DNA of 64,000 nucleotides from the NCBI GenBank assembly GCA_009733575.1, contig ML769638.1:35679-99678 (forward strand), written 5' to 3'. The notes under the pieces are model-generated. The model searched no databases. It was not told the DNA's origin and worked only from the letters and a program-made list of their open reading frames with translations. Of this stretch, positions 45,771 to 57,786 are shown in pieces. The stretch is from Gymnopus androsaceus JB14 (lineage: Eukaryota > Basidiomycota > Agaricomycetes > Agaricales > Omphalotaceae). The first letter of the stretch is position 1, and the number at the start of each line of letters is the position of its first letter. The position numbers and the translations under genes are program-made.

Positions 45771-46188
45771 AGATGAGCGCCGATACACATGAATAACTCG
45801 ACTCCTTACAAGGCCGCGGAAGTATATTACACGGCACAGTCCAAGCGCTGAACACAGAGAGAATTCTAGCGTGGGTACTAGCACGGGCGGGTGTCCGCAT
45901 TGCAAACTCGACTGAATATCCATCCATCCAACGAAAAACAAGGTGAAGAAATCAAATCATAAACATGAATTACTATCCTAGGTCATTATCTACTAAGTAA
46001 AGTCGTAAAGTTCCTGGGACATGCTACAGAAAGATGAGATAAATAATGTAACGATCCAAATCCAATGTTTTGTTTAGGAAGGGTCGATCAAATGATATGG
46101 TATTACAAAGTTGGGCTGAGGAATGAAGAATGAAGAAAGAGGAAGACAATTAGTAGTATGGTATCTTGATCTATGTACTACGTATAAT
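45771..46188. other. No gene recognised
   Basis: Spacer between the transposon and the 3' end of the MFS gene. Nothing identifiable. Confidence 0.4.
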
Positions 46189-49100
46189 TCAACGAATAAA
46201 AAAGCTGTGGAGAACAGCGACTGCACATACGCCAGCACAGACCATGAATCCAAGAGGATATCCCTTGGGATTGCCTTCGATACTGACGGACCAAAGCTAG
46301 CAAAAATGTGTCAATGTTTGTGACCGGAAGGGGAAAAAAAAACTCGGACATACCCAACCACCCAGAACAGGACCAACACATCGAGCCAAACTCACAATAC
46401 TCTGCGCAATTCCATTGGCCAAGCCAACGGCATGCGGAGGCGTCACTGGAAGCGGCTAGTTAAGAAAATGTGTTTGGAAAAAGTGGTATTGGTATCGCTT
46501 ACTGTAATTCAACAAAATCGAGATGGCAGTATACCCAAAAGTTGCGCCACAGAAACGCAATGCACTACAGATAGAGCATGAGCACATGTACCAATGGGCA
46601 CACAGAAAAAAAAAGGTCGTCTTACGTGCTTAAGGTTAACGCTATGGAGAAGTCGCGTTAGCATGATCACCAAAATAAGACACTGAAGAAACTGACCAGT
46701 CATGAGAGCGAGATTGCCGTCTTCCTCTTCGCTAGCAAAAGGCACTCGATAGAGAATTACGGAAAGATATGACGGGATGAAGAATAGTGAACCCAGACGG
46801 AACATGGTGAGATGCGAGAAACGACCTCTCGGAGGACTAGGCAGAGAAAAAGGTTAGTTCAGGGTTAGGGATGCAGCGAGATCTACATACCCAAGATTTC
46901 TAGACCAACCAATAAACATCAGTTCAAGAGAATGACGAGAGACGAAACTAGGACATACGGGTAAAGATAGAACTGGTAGAAAATCTGGGCCAAGCACATC
47001 ACCGCGACTATAGCGGGGGGCGTATCAGTACCTTGAATCAAACGAACAGTTAGCACGAAGAAACTCACTAAGCTGAGCAAAGTGTCCCGCGTTCAAGTTG
47101 AGACCTCCGGAGTCGTAATCACTGACAAAATTAGCACGATCTTCTCAATTATGGACAGAGATTCACTCACGTAACTAGGTATGACATGAATACTTGATCA
47201 TGCGTGGTCGAATGTAGTGCCAATAGACCATACTGAATGATGACGAGAATCGGAATCTGCGACGAGAGCGAGGGAGGCTTTTCCAGCAAGACCTCATCTT
47301 CATCAGGCACAATGGAGGCACGTCTAGACTCTAGAATAGGTTCGAGGTTTTGATTATCATTCGAATCGGAGGCTAATACCTCTTCGTCACGGAGGAGGAG
47401 CTGTTGCGCGTCAAGCACGGCTGAAGGGGTTCTGACACCAGGATGAGAAAAGATACTGGGGACATTTGAGAACCTTCGAGACGTGGGAGTACCAGACTCG
47501 ACATTGCTGGTGAAAGAAGACTGGCGAATGGGTATTGCCCTGGACGGGACAGAGGGACGACGAGGAGAACCGAAGGGATGGTGGCGTGCGGAGCCGGGAG
47601 CTGGACGAAGGGAAGAGCCGCCAATGGAGTTCCTTGAACCGCGACGAGGTCGAGGTGTAGTAGGAGAGCCAGCAATATCATCGTTCGCGAAATCCCCGAG
47701 AGGATCATCAAGATCAGAGTCATCTGAACCCATTTCACTATCGCTTTCGAAAGGATCCTCGTTATCGACATTCATCGCAGCGGCAACCCAAAGATCAGCA
47801 ATGTTTGTGACCGCATTCTCGTTTGCCATGAGGAGCCTCTGAGCAAAGTTCATATCACTAACGAACGACTCGCGCACAGGAAGCCCATCGACGTTGCTAC
47901 CACGTCTGCCGTTGCTGACAGCACTACCTCGTCTAGTCGAGTACCTTCGAGCCACAGTAGCACTGCTCGCCAGTCGATTACGATTAGTGCCGTAGCCGTA
48001 TGCAGAGCCATTGAAACGACTGGGCTTCGAATTAGAAACCGTGCGGGTGCGGTCGAGTCTGACTCCGGTGGACATGGGAACGGCGGGTTGAGGCGGAGGA
48101 GTCACTACGTTGGAAGAAGCATCCGGAACGCGACTGGCAAAGTAGCCAGAAAGTCGTTTACCAATTGATCTGCTGAGGGAGCCAGTGAAAGTATCACGGT
48201 GCTCTTCCTCATCTCCAAATATCGGAGTGGGTGGTATAGATTCTTCGTCCTCTTCATGAATCGTAGGATGGTTATCAATCTTTTCTGGGGGAAGCTGAAT
48301 TGCGCCTTGACGAGGTCCACCATCGGGTCCAAGGAAGCAAGCCAAGAAGGATCCTATAAAAGAATGAGAACTAGACTCGTTAATGAGACTAATTTCTCAC
48401 CAAAAAGAGTCACAGATGCAGCCATGGCACAGGGCAGAAGATAAGGGAAATCGACAAACAATGGGATCTTGTCAAAAACGCTAGGCCATTTGTCGGCTGG
48501 ACGTTCGACTAGTGAACCAGAAATCAGCCAGAAACTGAACTAAGCGCAAAGTAGTATCTTACATGTCCACCGATAATAGCACCAGCCACACCACCGAAAC
48601 CCCAGCAAAATCTGTTAAATGTTTAACGAGCGTATCAAGTTGAAAGGCTCGCGTAACATACCCAAGGATGGCATAAGCTCTACCCTCATTGGTCGCATCC
48701 GTCACAAAAGCAATGGAACCTCGAGCCACACCAACAGCACCGGCAAAGATACCTTGGAGTAGCCGTACACATATGGCTTGCTGAAGAGAGGTAGATGTTC
48801 CAAAAATGGCACAAGTGATAGCACTACCCAAAAGCGAGACAATCAACACCGATCTTCGACCGTGCCTATCGGCAACAGTAGCCTGGGGATGTCGTTGTAA
48901 GAATGGAATTTGAAAATGCAATGGAGCAACGTACCCATAGCAAGGAGGTAAGGAATTGAGTAAGGAAAAAGGTCGCCACTGTGAATCGAGCCGCGTCAGC
49001 AATGTGGAGGACGATACTGAACAAGGTAACGCACCAAGAACGCCAGTCCAAAACGCAATTTCCGCTTCATCCGTGATATTCCCAAAACCTAAGATAACGG

Positions 49101-49542
49101 TGAATTACTGAAATGGCCTGTACATAAACTGGTATGCACCTTTGACCATGAATAAGAGGAATGGAGTAGAAACATTTGCAGACAGGAATTCTCCCAAAAG
49201 AGTCTAAGAGTCGTGAGCGCTAGGAAAAGTACAATAGAGAGGATAACGCACGATAGACAACACAATCATCGATAATATAGGCAGCGGTGTAGCATACGCC
49301 TCTGCAGCTGGCTGGGTTACGCTTGGGATTGGCGCTCTTTCAACAGCAGGAGATTCAGCGTTCTCGAAATTGTTCCTGAATCCAAAGCTTGGGCGACGCA
49401 AGCCGCCATTGAAGGAGATCTTGGGGAGTATTTTGCGCAAAGCAGACCTGGTAGGCGTAGCATCTTCATCCAACGCTGAATCCTCCGTTCCAAACGCTCG
49501 ACGGGGAGCCGCTGAAATGCGGCTGGACCTTGGCGTGCTCAT
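46189..49542 (-). CDS. MFS transporter, DHA1 / YCR023C-ZIFL type, with large central loop
   Basis: Starts MSTPRSSRISAAP at 49542 with a basic cytoplasmic head, then TM1 (PLPILSMIVLSI / LLGEFLSANVSTPFLLFMV) and GFGNITDEAEIAFWTGV. The MFS signature A (TVADRHGRRSVLI) and the following VRLLQGIFAGAVGVARG are clear. After TM6 comes an unusually long acidic, Ser/Arg-rich loop of over 300 residues (48345 to about 47250). The last helices include TPPHAVGLANGIAQSIVSLA, GPVLGGW and GYPLGFMVCAGV, ending HSFFIR at 46189. About a dozen introns of about 50 nt are used. Family members export drugs or small ions at the plasma or vacuolar membrane; the substrate here is unknown. It appears intact. Its upstream region carries the GGTTAAT array. 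Confidence 0.82.
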
Positions 49543-49792
49543 TACGAGCTAATCTGCGGTTGAGTTGAATTCAAAGCTCAAATCTGGCAAGAGAGATCAG
49601 CAAGACAGCTCAAAAGATACCGCAAAAATACCATACTCACAGTTCTAACAGGCAATAAAGAGAAATTCGAAGTAGAAGAGAGTGGTAACAAGTTGAGTTC
49701 AGAATTTGAAATGAGTCATCGTCTTCACGTGGGTAAATTAAAATAGAGATTGACAGCTTGACTGCTTGACCGGGAAAAACACAACCAAAACC

Positions 49793-50226
49793 GGTTAATC
49801 ATCTACGGTCTCAACCATGGCTGCCTTTACCTCCGAATCGGTTAATGAGAACAATGCCTGCTTACTTCTATAGTTGGTTAATCTCTCGATAGCCACAGTG
49901 GTTAATTGAGACCTGCAACCTTCGCAGTTGGTTAATCTTTGCATAGCTTAATAGCACAGTGGTTAATTTATTGTGTAACTGATTAATCCATGCCTCTGAT
50001 TGCAAGTAGTTAATGTTCCAAGAGTTGGTTAATCCTTCCATAGCTTACTAACGAAGTGGTTAATTTATTGTGTAACTGGTTAATTCATGCAAGTAGTTAA
50101 TGCTCCAGAGAGTTGGTTAATCCTTCATGTAAGTGGTTAATTGACTTGCCTTCAATTGAAAGTGGTTAATCCTTTGACTTGATTATGAGTGGTTAATATA
50201 CTTGTCTTTGATTGATAGTGGTTAAT
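49793..50226 (+). promoter_or_regulatory. Array of about 17 GGTTAAT-like motifs
   Basis: GGTTAAT, or AGTTAAT/GATTAAT variants, starts at 49793, 49840, 49876, 49900, 49930, 49961, 49981, 50008, 50027, 50058, 50078, 50096, 50115, 50135, 50164, 50191 and 50220, all on one strand and spaced 18-47 bp. A duplicated block of about 95 bp (TTATTGTGTAACTG ... GAGTTGGTTAATCCTTC) accounts for part of it. It lies 250-680 bp upstream of the MFS start codon. More copies occur near 50588 and 50632. Confidence 0.6.
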
Positions 50227-50958
50227 ATACTTGCATTGCTCATCCAGATAGTACTCTGGCAGATAACCATGCAATCGGAGCCAAAGGAGATAGGTATGGG
50301 AAAAAGGTATGGAGAGGATATTGGAGGTGACCATTGAGATAGGCATGGAAGAAGGACATGAAGGTGGGGATTGAGATGTGAATGATTTTAAGTTGATAGT
50401 AAGTCTCTTACTGTCACGGAGCCCAAAACTTCCCCAGTCAGCCATCCAACCGCTACTAATCTTTGCAGAATAACTGAATCTGTTGTTGAACAATGGATTC
50501 AGTTCCTACCTCCTGGTGGCTGTCGCGGTCATGCTTGTTCAGCAAGCGAAGGAAGTGGATCATGAGGGGAAAAAGCAAGAAGCAAGTGGTTAATCCGCTT
50601 AACTTTGCATACATGTGATGACTAAATCATCTGGTTAATTATGAAAATGATTAAGTCGCTTCCCTTTGTGTTCTGAACAGTCGATTAACTATTTGCCAAA
50701 GCAGTTAACCATGACTGCCTATTATATCCAAATCAGTGTCGAGAGCTGGGAAGGCAGGTATCCAAGAGACAACATGGATTGAGACCGTAATTAGTTAACT
50801 AGTTCTGGTTGTATTGCAGTGACCGGACGCATTGTCTCAACCTCTGCACAACTGCTTTCGAACATTGAAAATCGCATGCTACGTGTATTATTCGCGGTAA
50901 TATTACAGATACGTCTTGAATTTACATTTTAGAAAGTTTATGAGGAGAGACTTTACCA
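50227..50958. other. Intergenic, scattered GTTAAC/GGTTAA motifs
   Basis: No gene recognised between the motif array and the ABC gene's 3' end. Confidence 0.45.
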
Positions 50959-52640
50959 TCACAAAAATGCTTGAGCCTGTAGATTCCATAGCTTCGCATA
51001 CTCTCCTCCTCCTTTAATGAGCTCATCATGAGATCCTTCTTCTACGATAACAGAATCGTGCATGCACCTGTTGAGAAAGGCAAAGTGAGTCAGCCAGGAG
51101 GAACAGAAGATACATACAATGACTCACAAGATTTTATCCGCGTGTCGCGTGAGACTGCCGAATCGGTGGGAGGAGAATATCATGGTCTTTTGTCCACGGA
51201 GAAGTCGAAGCCGCTCAAAGAGATCTGCAGATCCGTCAGTATATAAGGAAAGGCTCGAGGAGGATACATGCCATGTTCTGCAGTTGGATCAAGACTGGCG
51301 GAAGGTTCATCAAACAGCAGCAATCCTACGCTGGTTTCAGATACCAAAGAACGCATAAATGTTCGTGACCTGTAAAATTCACGTCAGCAAGTACCAAATC
51401 ACAAAAAACGATAACATACAGCGCAATCCTTTGCATCTGACCGCCCGATAAAGTCGTCGACTCATTAATTTTCATACCACCCATCGCCCTTACTCTACCG
51501 AAGCTCACAGGTCGTCCGAAAAGATTCGTCGTTCCCTCTGGAAGACCAGAATAATAATCCCTCACTGGTCTATCAAGATATGTATTATATCCTTCCCCAA
51601 GGCGTTCAATAAGCTCCGATGCTCCGCCCAGCTTCGCAGCTTGCTTGATACGGTCAAGGTCGTCAGAATGACCTGGGTCACCTAGCGCGATGTTTTCCTT
51701 GATCTGTAAAAGTTTGACAATCTCAATCTCTTAAACTTGGAGCGGCCACCAACTTACAGATAACGGGAAATGGGTGTAATCTTGGAATAAAACGGCCATA
51801 GCTTGACGTAGATCTGCAAGTTTTAGTGTTTTAATGTCCTGGCCGTCTATAAGAATTTCGCCCTCCTGCGGCTCGTAAAGTCTAGCAATGAGCTTGAGTA
51901 TGGTGCTCTTCCCCGAACCATTCTCGCCTAGGATGACCTGGAAACGTTAACATATTATTCAGCTTGGTACTCGGGGAAAATGAGACTGGTATACACATAC
52001 ACAGAGTTGCCCTTGTCCGATCTTGAACGAGATATTCTTCAGAGCGTATGCATTGCTTTCAGGATATTGGAAGCAGACATTCCTATTCCGAACGAATCAA
52101 AGTCAGGTACTATACTTTGAAATAGGACCCCTGTTCACCTAAACTCAATCGACATACCCATTTGCAAGGCCTGTTGATTCTGTGGATATGGAATCGTACC
52201 ATCTAGAATACGATTCTGCAGATTGATTACTTCATACATCTTGCGAACAGTGGCAAAATTTTCGGAGATAGAGCCAATTCGGAAAAAGATGTGCATCAAG
52301 GATCCGGAAAAGGATTCCGAGGTAGAGGTGATAATGTTAAGAGAAGCTAGAGACATCGGAATAGATGCAGGCTGTTGAACTGCGCGCAGCGTGAACACAA
52401 TCTGCGATCGGATCAGCAGCGCTCAGGTAAAATTGAGGAAGGGAAGAATAGACCTGTGGTAGCTCATGCAATGGCCCCTGAATTATTGAAGCAAGGCTCG
52501 GAAACCGTCGTCGGTTCCAGGCTGCAAACACTTCCCCGAACTCCCCACCATCTTCTCCCAATACAGTTACGCATCGTTGATATTCTGTGAGAGGGGAGCT
52601 CTCTAAGCGACATACATCGGCAAAAGTGGGCCAATGTCGC
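50959..52640 (-). pseudogene. ABC transporter, nucleotide-binding half, 5'-truncated
   Basis: Reading from 52640 leftwards: a helical region with RFPSLASIIQGPLHELPQ and VQQPASIPMSLASLNII, a linker (FATVRKMYEVINLQ), then the ATPase with Walker A (LGENGSGKST, near 51930), Q-loop (LFQDYTHFPL), signature LSGGQMQRIAL (near 51440), Walker B with D-loop (GLLLFDEPSASLDP, near 51310) and switch histidine (IFSSHRFG). It ends EYAKLWNLQAQAF at 50959. About seven GT-AG introns. The frame is closed by a stop just upstream of 52640 and most of the membrane domain is missing, so this is the back part of a full-length transporter, cut where the repeat-rich 53-64 kb block begins. Confidence 0.7.
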
Positions 52641-53020
52641 ATCGTAATTTAATGGACTGATTTGCGATAAATGCCAGATAAATTCGTTTAGTGTATATTT
52701 CACAGCCTTTCTTTACGAACTGGTTAGGAACATAGTGTAAAATAAGACAAAGAATTGACATTAAGATGGCTTGAATTGCATTTCAAACAATAAATTGGTA
52801 TAATTTGCGAATCAGACAATAAATTGGTAATAAGTTGCAAACTGAACAATATATAGGGAATCCAACGAAACTCAATGAATATTTTTCATCTTAGAGGATG
52901 AAATGAGTATCTCAAGAATACAGCACCGTTGCATCGGAACTTGTATGTAGTTAACGCCGATAAGTGGCGCTTATTTCCGATTAGTAGGCGCCGGTACGCG
53001 ATCTTCTTCTAACCTTTTCG
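52641..53020. other. Junction between truncated ABC gene and DUF6698 gene
   Basis: AT-rich. Contains TGGCGCTTATTTCCGATTAG followed by TAGGCGCC at about 52965-52993, resembling element termini elsewhere in the window; a possible transposon edge. Confidence 0.4.
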
Positions 53021-54104
53021 ATGTCGTCTCGTCCACCACCTCTGCGCCTACAATCTCAGTCTACCAGAGCTAATCGTACACCACTAGAAAACAGGAACAA
53101 TGCTTCTTCTGCACCGGCAGCTTCATCCCAAAGTAGACGATCTTTGCTGCATTCCCGTAATTCGCGTACCTCCGAGTCCAATCAAGCGCAGGAGAACAAC
53201 AACCTGCATCCAGCTCACATTGTCGAGGCTCCTAACAAAAAAAAACGGAAATACGATGAATTTGCTGCAAAGGCTGTCCATGAAAGCAGTCGGAAATCTA
53301 CAGAGTGAGTATGATCTTTGTCTGCTTTTTATTTTGGCTGACATGTCATCTAAAGCTACGATGTTTTGGCGAAATATCAGAAAGCTGGTCGATACTGGTG
53401 CTTGAACATCAATCCTGTTAGCAGCGTACAAGCAGCACTTATGCTGGGGCTGAAAATCGACCGGAAGAAAATCCGCGAGGAGGAGATTGCAAAGCATCAG
53501 ATTGAGCGAGAAGAAGAAGCTGAGAGGCTTGGTATAGCAGTCGAAGATCTCCCAGGAGAGGATTTCGACATGGATTCCGAAGATTCTGACGGTGAAGATG
53601 ATCTTGATGATGATCTCGATGAACAATCCCTCGCTAGGTATGAACACTTCACTTTTTGCTTTTGCACTGTTATATTCATGGTTTTGTAGGCTCCAGGTCC
53701 AGAAAGCCAGACGCCTTGAAGAATATAGCCGGTTCATCAAGCGTTTTCCTAAGCTTCATGCACGCCTCCTCGAGACACTTGAATATCATGATAAGCAGAC
53801 ATTCAAGGCTTGCTTGACCACGGTGCGCTACTTGCCGATGTTCTCCATCTCTATTTAACAGGTCTCTATAGATCTCCGAAGCCCGGGACCAGAAACAGCG
53901 TGGAAACTCAAATGCTCTCAAAGATCGAGTCTTGACATGGATTCCTCAAGTCTGGGACCTAAAAACCAAAGCTACCGAAGGTTCCTTCCCATTTCCACTT
54001 ACCAAAGCCGACAAAAGTAATCGGGAATCTCCAACAAAATCATCGCGCTTTTCTTTGTTCCACATGCCCGAATCCTTGAAGCTTTTGGCAAATCTTCAGC
54101 TTAC

Positions 54105-57100
54105 TGTATTGTAGATGCATTTATGCTGCTGAATTCGGCGAGAAAGCCAACAGACGAAGTTAAGCGCTTTCTGAAGCGAGATCTATTCCAGGCAATACTG
54201 TTTCTGCTAATGGATGATGAATTCGTACATGCCTACGTCTATGGTATTCTGATCAAATGCTTTGATGGAATCCTCCGCCGCATCTTTCCCCGTTTCTTCT
54301 CTTATTCTGCGGATTATCCTGAACTGTACGCACATCTGAATTTTTGATTTTTAGCTCTGACGAAATTATTTATAGGATACTTATAGCATGTATCAAGTAC
54401 TTGGCAACTGTCTGTGTCCTCGGTGTACTGTTCATACATCTGAAGTCTCAGAGCTGGGCAAAAAGCTTGACATGCGACACCGTGAAACGAAACAACGACA
54501 AGACAGCGAAAAGCACCAGTCTGACGTCAATGCTGCACGCGAGAAAATCTTCAAGCAGGGACGCATTGTTGAGGGTGAGGCGGTCAAGAAAGATTTGGAT
54601 AAGGAATCATACACACGACTCGAGTAAGCTTATTTGTTTGGATTCAACCCTTTTTAACCACGAACTGGCCTTAACAGAATGCATTCTCACAGAAGCTTTT
54701 CTGCCACGGTTTTGACCATTTTCGCATGTACACACTGACATGCTTCACTTCTGGAGTGGTGGAAAATGGAGCGATGTTTTCAAAGCTCTGTTACGAATGC
54801 TTCAGTCATTGCCAGATCAATCCATTCAGGTTTTAGATCAGCGGTTTGTTTTTAAAAACTATATTCAATTTATCTGATTGATGGATTGTAGGTACCGCTG
54901 ATACCTACTTTTGGTCGTGCTGTTATTCGCCAGTTCTCAAACAATGTTTCAGCATTGAAACAACCTAGCCGGCCATGATATGGAGAACGTTCTCCAGGTC
55001 AGTGCTTTTTTTATCTCTTTCAAAACAGGCATTCATGTAGTTTTAGTGTGCATTGCCTTGTTTCGAACTGATGTTTCCAAAAATGGAGGACGATGCGTTA
55101 TTCAAGATCTTTTGTTCACCTGCGCGACTTGGCATGGCTTTGGCAAGCTCCGTCTACAATTTGATGCTACTGTCACCAGGTATACCTCATGGACGACTGA
55201 CCTTGGTGAACATTTCGTGAACTCGAGAAAATGAATGAAGTCTGGCACCAAAGAGTTACCAAAGGAAGCTGCTGCTCGTAATCGACGGGCGAAGCCAAAG
55301 AGTAATACAGCAGCTAAAGCAAAGGACAAGTCCCCGGTTAAACTTAGAAGGAAAAAGAAGTTCAACAACTCGACGGCTAAAACTCATCTTCTCGGCTACT
55401 TTCCGATGGCAGTCAAGTATTTTGGCACGCTCGATAGTTATGATACTCGGATTGTATGGTTTATCTTTATCTTGATTTTTGTTGACACTGATCTTTTTTA
55501 GGGTGAGTCGGAACACCGCGTGTCAAACGGCTTTACAAGCGACACCCGCAGACGCCATGCCCTCAGATCGCAAAGCATGAGTATCGCGGTAGAGTATTGC
55601 GAAAAATTCGAGAAAGTCTGAAAAAGAACACAACAGCAGAAAATCGAGGAAAGTTTGCTCTTGGTCTCATGGGATAGCGAACCTCTTCATTCTCCGATCC
55701 AAGTGCTCTTATCAGGTAGCTACAGGCAAAATTTTCCTCTCGATATTCGAAATTTTATGTCTTGGAGCGCCAAGGGGATCTCGCAATGAAGGTACAGTGT
55801 ATTATAAAAAATTTTCATATATTGACGTAGGCGTAACAGGACTTTTACCAAAGCTGTAAGCATCAGAATTCTATACCAACTCTTCAGTCGACTACTTGGG
55901 CTACGCACCTGCCAGAAATCACCGCGGAAATGTTGGGTGCAGTATCATCAAGGGTAACAGCCTTTACCGCCACAAAGTGGTTCGAATTACTACACCACTT
56001 ACGACCTGCAAAGGGCCAAGATTCAATTAACCTCGTACACATCCAGATATCATCACCTGTCCCCAGAAGGTAGTCTCATCCTTTCACTTATGGGCGTGTT
56101 ATTGGCATATTCCATGTCAACGTTTCCTTCTCGGAACTGCAGACATCCGACAATAGATGATGAGGCTGTGATTGTCTATGGGTTCGCTGGTATCCAGTAC
56201 GATGAAAGTTTTTGCATCTGGATTCAAGGCCAAACGCTTACCTCGTATATCGTTCATGGACGCCAAGAGATTCTGCTGCTTTCGACTTTCTTGACCTGTT
56301 GATGTTTACCGAGCGAGCTATCTTATCCCTACCTTTGTGTGTGGAGATGTCGAAGAAGAAACCGGCTTGTTTTACCTGCAGACTCTGTAGCGCGGCAGTA
56401 TGAGTACCTCACGCCACAGGGAAAGCGCGAAGTGGAGCCGGATGACTGGAGTCGATACTACGTGAATATGTGAGTAAACATTCCATTACAAAAATAGGAA
56501 ATCCCTGACACTGTGATGAAGGTTCCCGGATCGAGACACATTCGCACTCTTCTTGGGTGGTGGAATCGGGCATCAGCACCTCCGGGAGCATCTACGGGAA
56601 TTTGCCATCGATGCAGGTCTGGTAGATCAGGACCTTCCAGCCTATGATTCAGATGGAGATACAGTGATTGATGAACAAGACCGTGACGAGGAAGGGAGAT
56701 GAATCATCTTCTAGTAATGAAGAACTTGACGAGGAAGATGTGCTTTCGGATAACAGTGACGGATCTTTGGACGACGATGAAGAAGACCCAGCGGACGATG
56801 ATGAAGAAGACCCAGCTGATGATGCAGAAGGTTGGCTTGGTCCAGAGGATGGCGAAGAGCGGACTGAAGAGGATGTTGACGAAGAGCTAGGTCTTTAGAT
56901 CACATGTAGCGGACCCGGAGTCAAAACCATGCTGATGAGTACTACGCCGCCGAGCACAACATATTATTGCCTTCACAGTACCCGAGATGTTTAATACCAA
57001 CACAATTCACAGCTGTAATCAACAACTGCAAAATTGCGGTGGTATTAATCAAGGGAAGTGGTTGAATCATTAACCAATAGTTGAGAGAGCACGACAAGAG

Positions 57101-57731
57101 AGCACTGTAGATGCCTAAGCTAGTATCAGCAATGCTAATTGAGATGTATGTTCATAACATAGACGTACTTTGGTCCAGAGTACATCTACATCATGGGTAT
57201 TTAATTTTCAGGCATGGTAGTATAGCAGATAGCTGGTGTCCATGCTTCTGCGGTATTGTATAGGATGCAGATGCCAAATTGGATGGATAGAAGGCAGCAA
57301 GAGTCGCTGGTAGCTTGCTGCACTGCAAAGCTTGCCTCCAACAGCATCTGGGTTGGACCAGACCCATGCCTTGACCGCAATATGAGTCAATTCATGGGAA
57401 AAGCTAAGCAGTAGCAGTCGAGTAGCAGTGGCAGTCTGGATTGAACCAGTTGAGAGCTTGAGAGATGGCAGCGAAGGATGAGATGGAATGGCGGCAGACT
57501 CGGAACGGGCCGCTGGGTGGCAACGTGGCGCTCTCAGGTTATTGAGCGCCAATTCATACCCGATACAGGCCAAAACTATTCTTCGAGTTTGGTTGGATGG
57601 TCTACATTGGATCGTAACATACTGAAGTGCACCCTATTAGCAATTTATTTCTAATTTATTCCCAATCTATTCCCAATCTATTCCCAATCTATTCCCAATC
57701 TATTCCCAATTTATTCCCAATTTATTCTCCT
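54105..57731 (+). mobile_element. 5'-truncated Plavaka copy 1 (tandem to copy 2)
   Basis: Corresponds to about 60375 to the window end in copy 2. It begins inside the transposase gene (short shared AGCTT...ATTGTAGATG at the junction) and includes the C-terminal two thirds (to a stop at 56898), the 3' flank and the ATTCCCAATCT repeats. Between 54121 and 56400 it lacks about 24 bases net relative to copy 2, almost all as single-base deletions that destroy the frame. From 56400 to 57730 it is nearly identical. Confidence 0.85.
57635..57731 (+). repeat. CTATTCCCAAT short tandem repeats
   Basis: Seven or so units of CTATTCCCAAT / TTATTCCCAAT. The same array ends the window at 63935-64000 with a variant CTATCCATCTATTCCC. 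Confidence 0.85.
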
Positions 57732-57786
57732 GAAATAGTTTCAAGCCAATATTTTCTAGACGAGTTGGCCTGAAACTATTTTACAG
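57728..57786. repeat. Inverted repeat next to Plavaka copy 1
   Basis: CTGAAATAGTTTCAAGCCAA pairs with TTGGCCTGAAACTATTTTA across a 15-nt loop; it directly follows the tandem repeats and may mark the right end of the element. Confidence 0.4.

Noticed and set aside
47373..47842. ORFs on both strands across the MFS central loop
   Set aside because: Shadows of the long Ser/Arg-rich exon in other frames.
57208..57573. Minus-strand ORF of 121 codons repeated at 63867-63484
   Set aside because: Conservation is explained by duplication of the Plavaka flank; no domain or intron structure seen.
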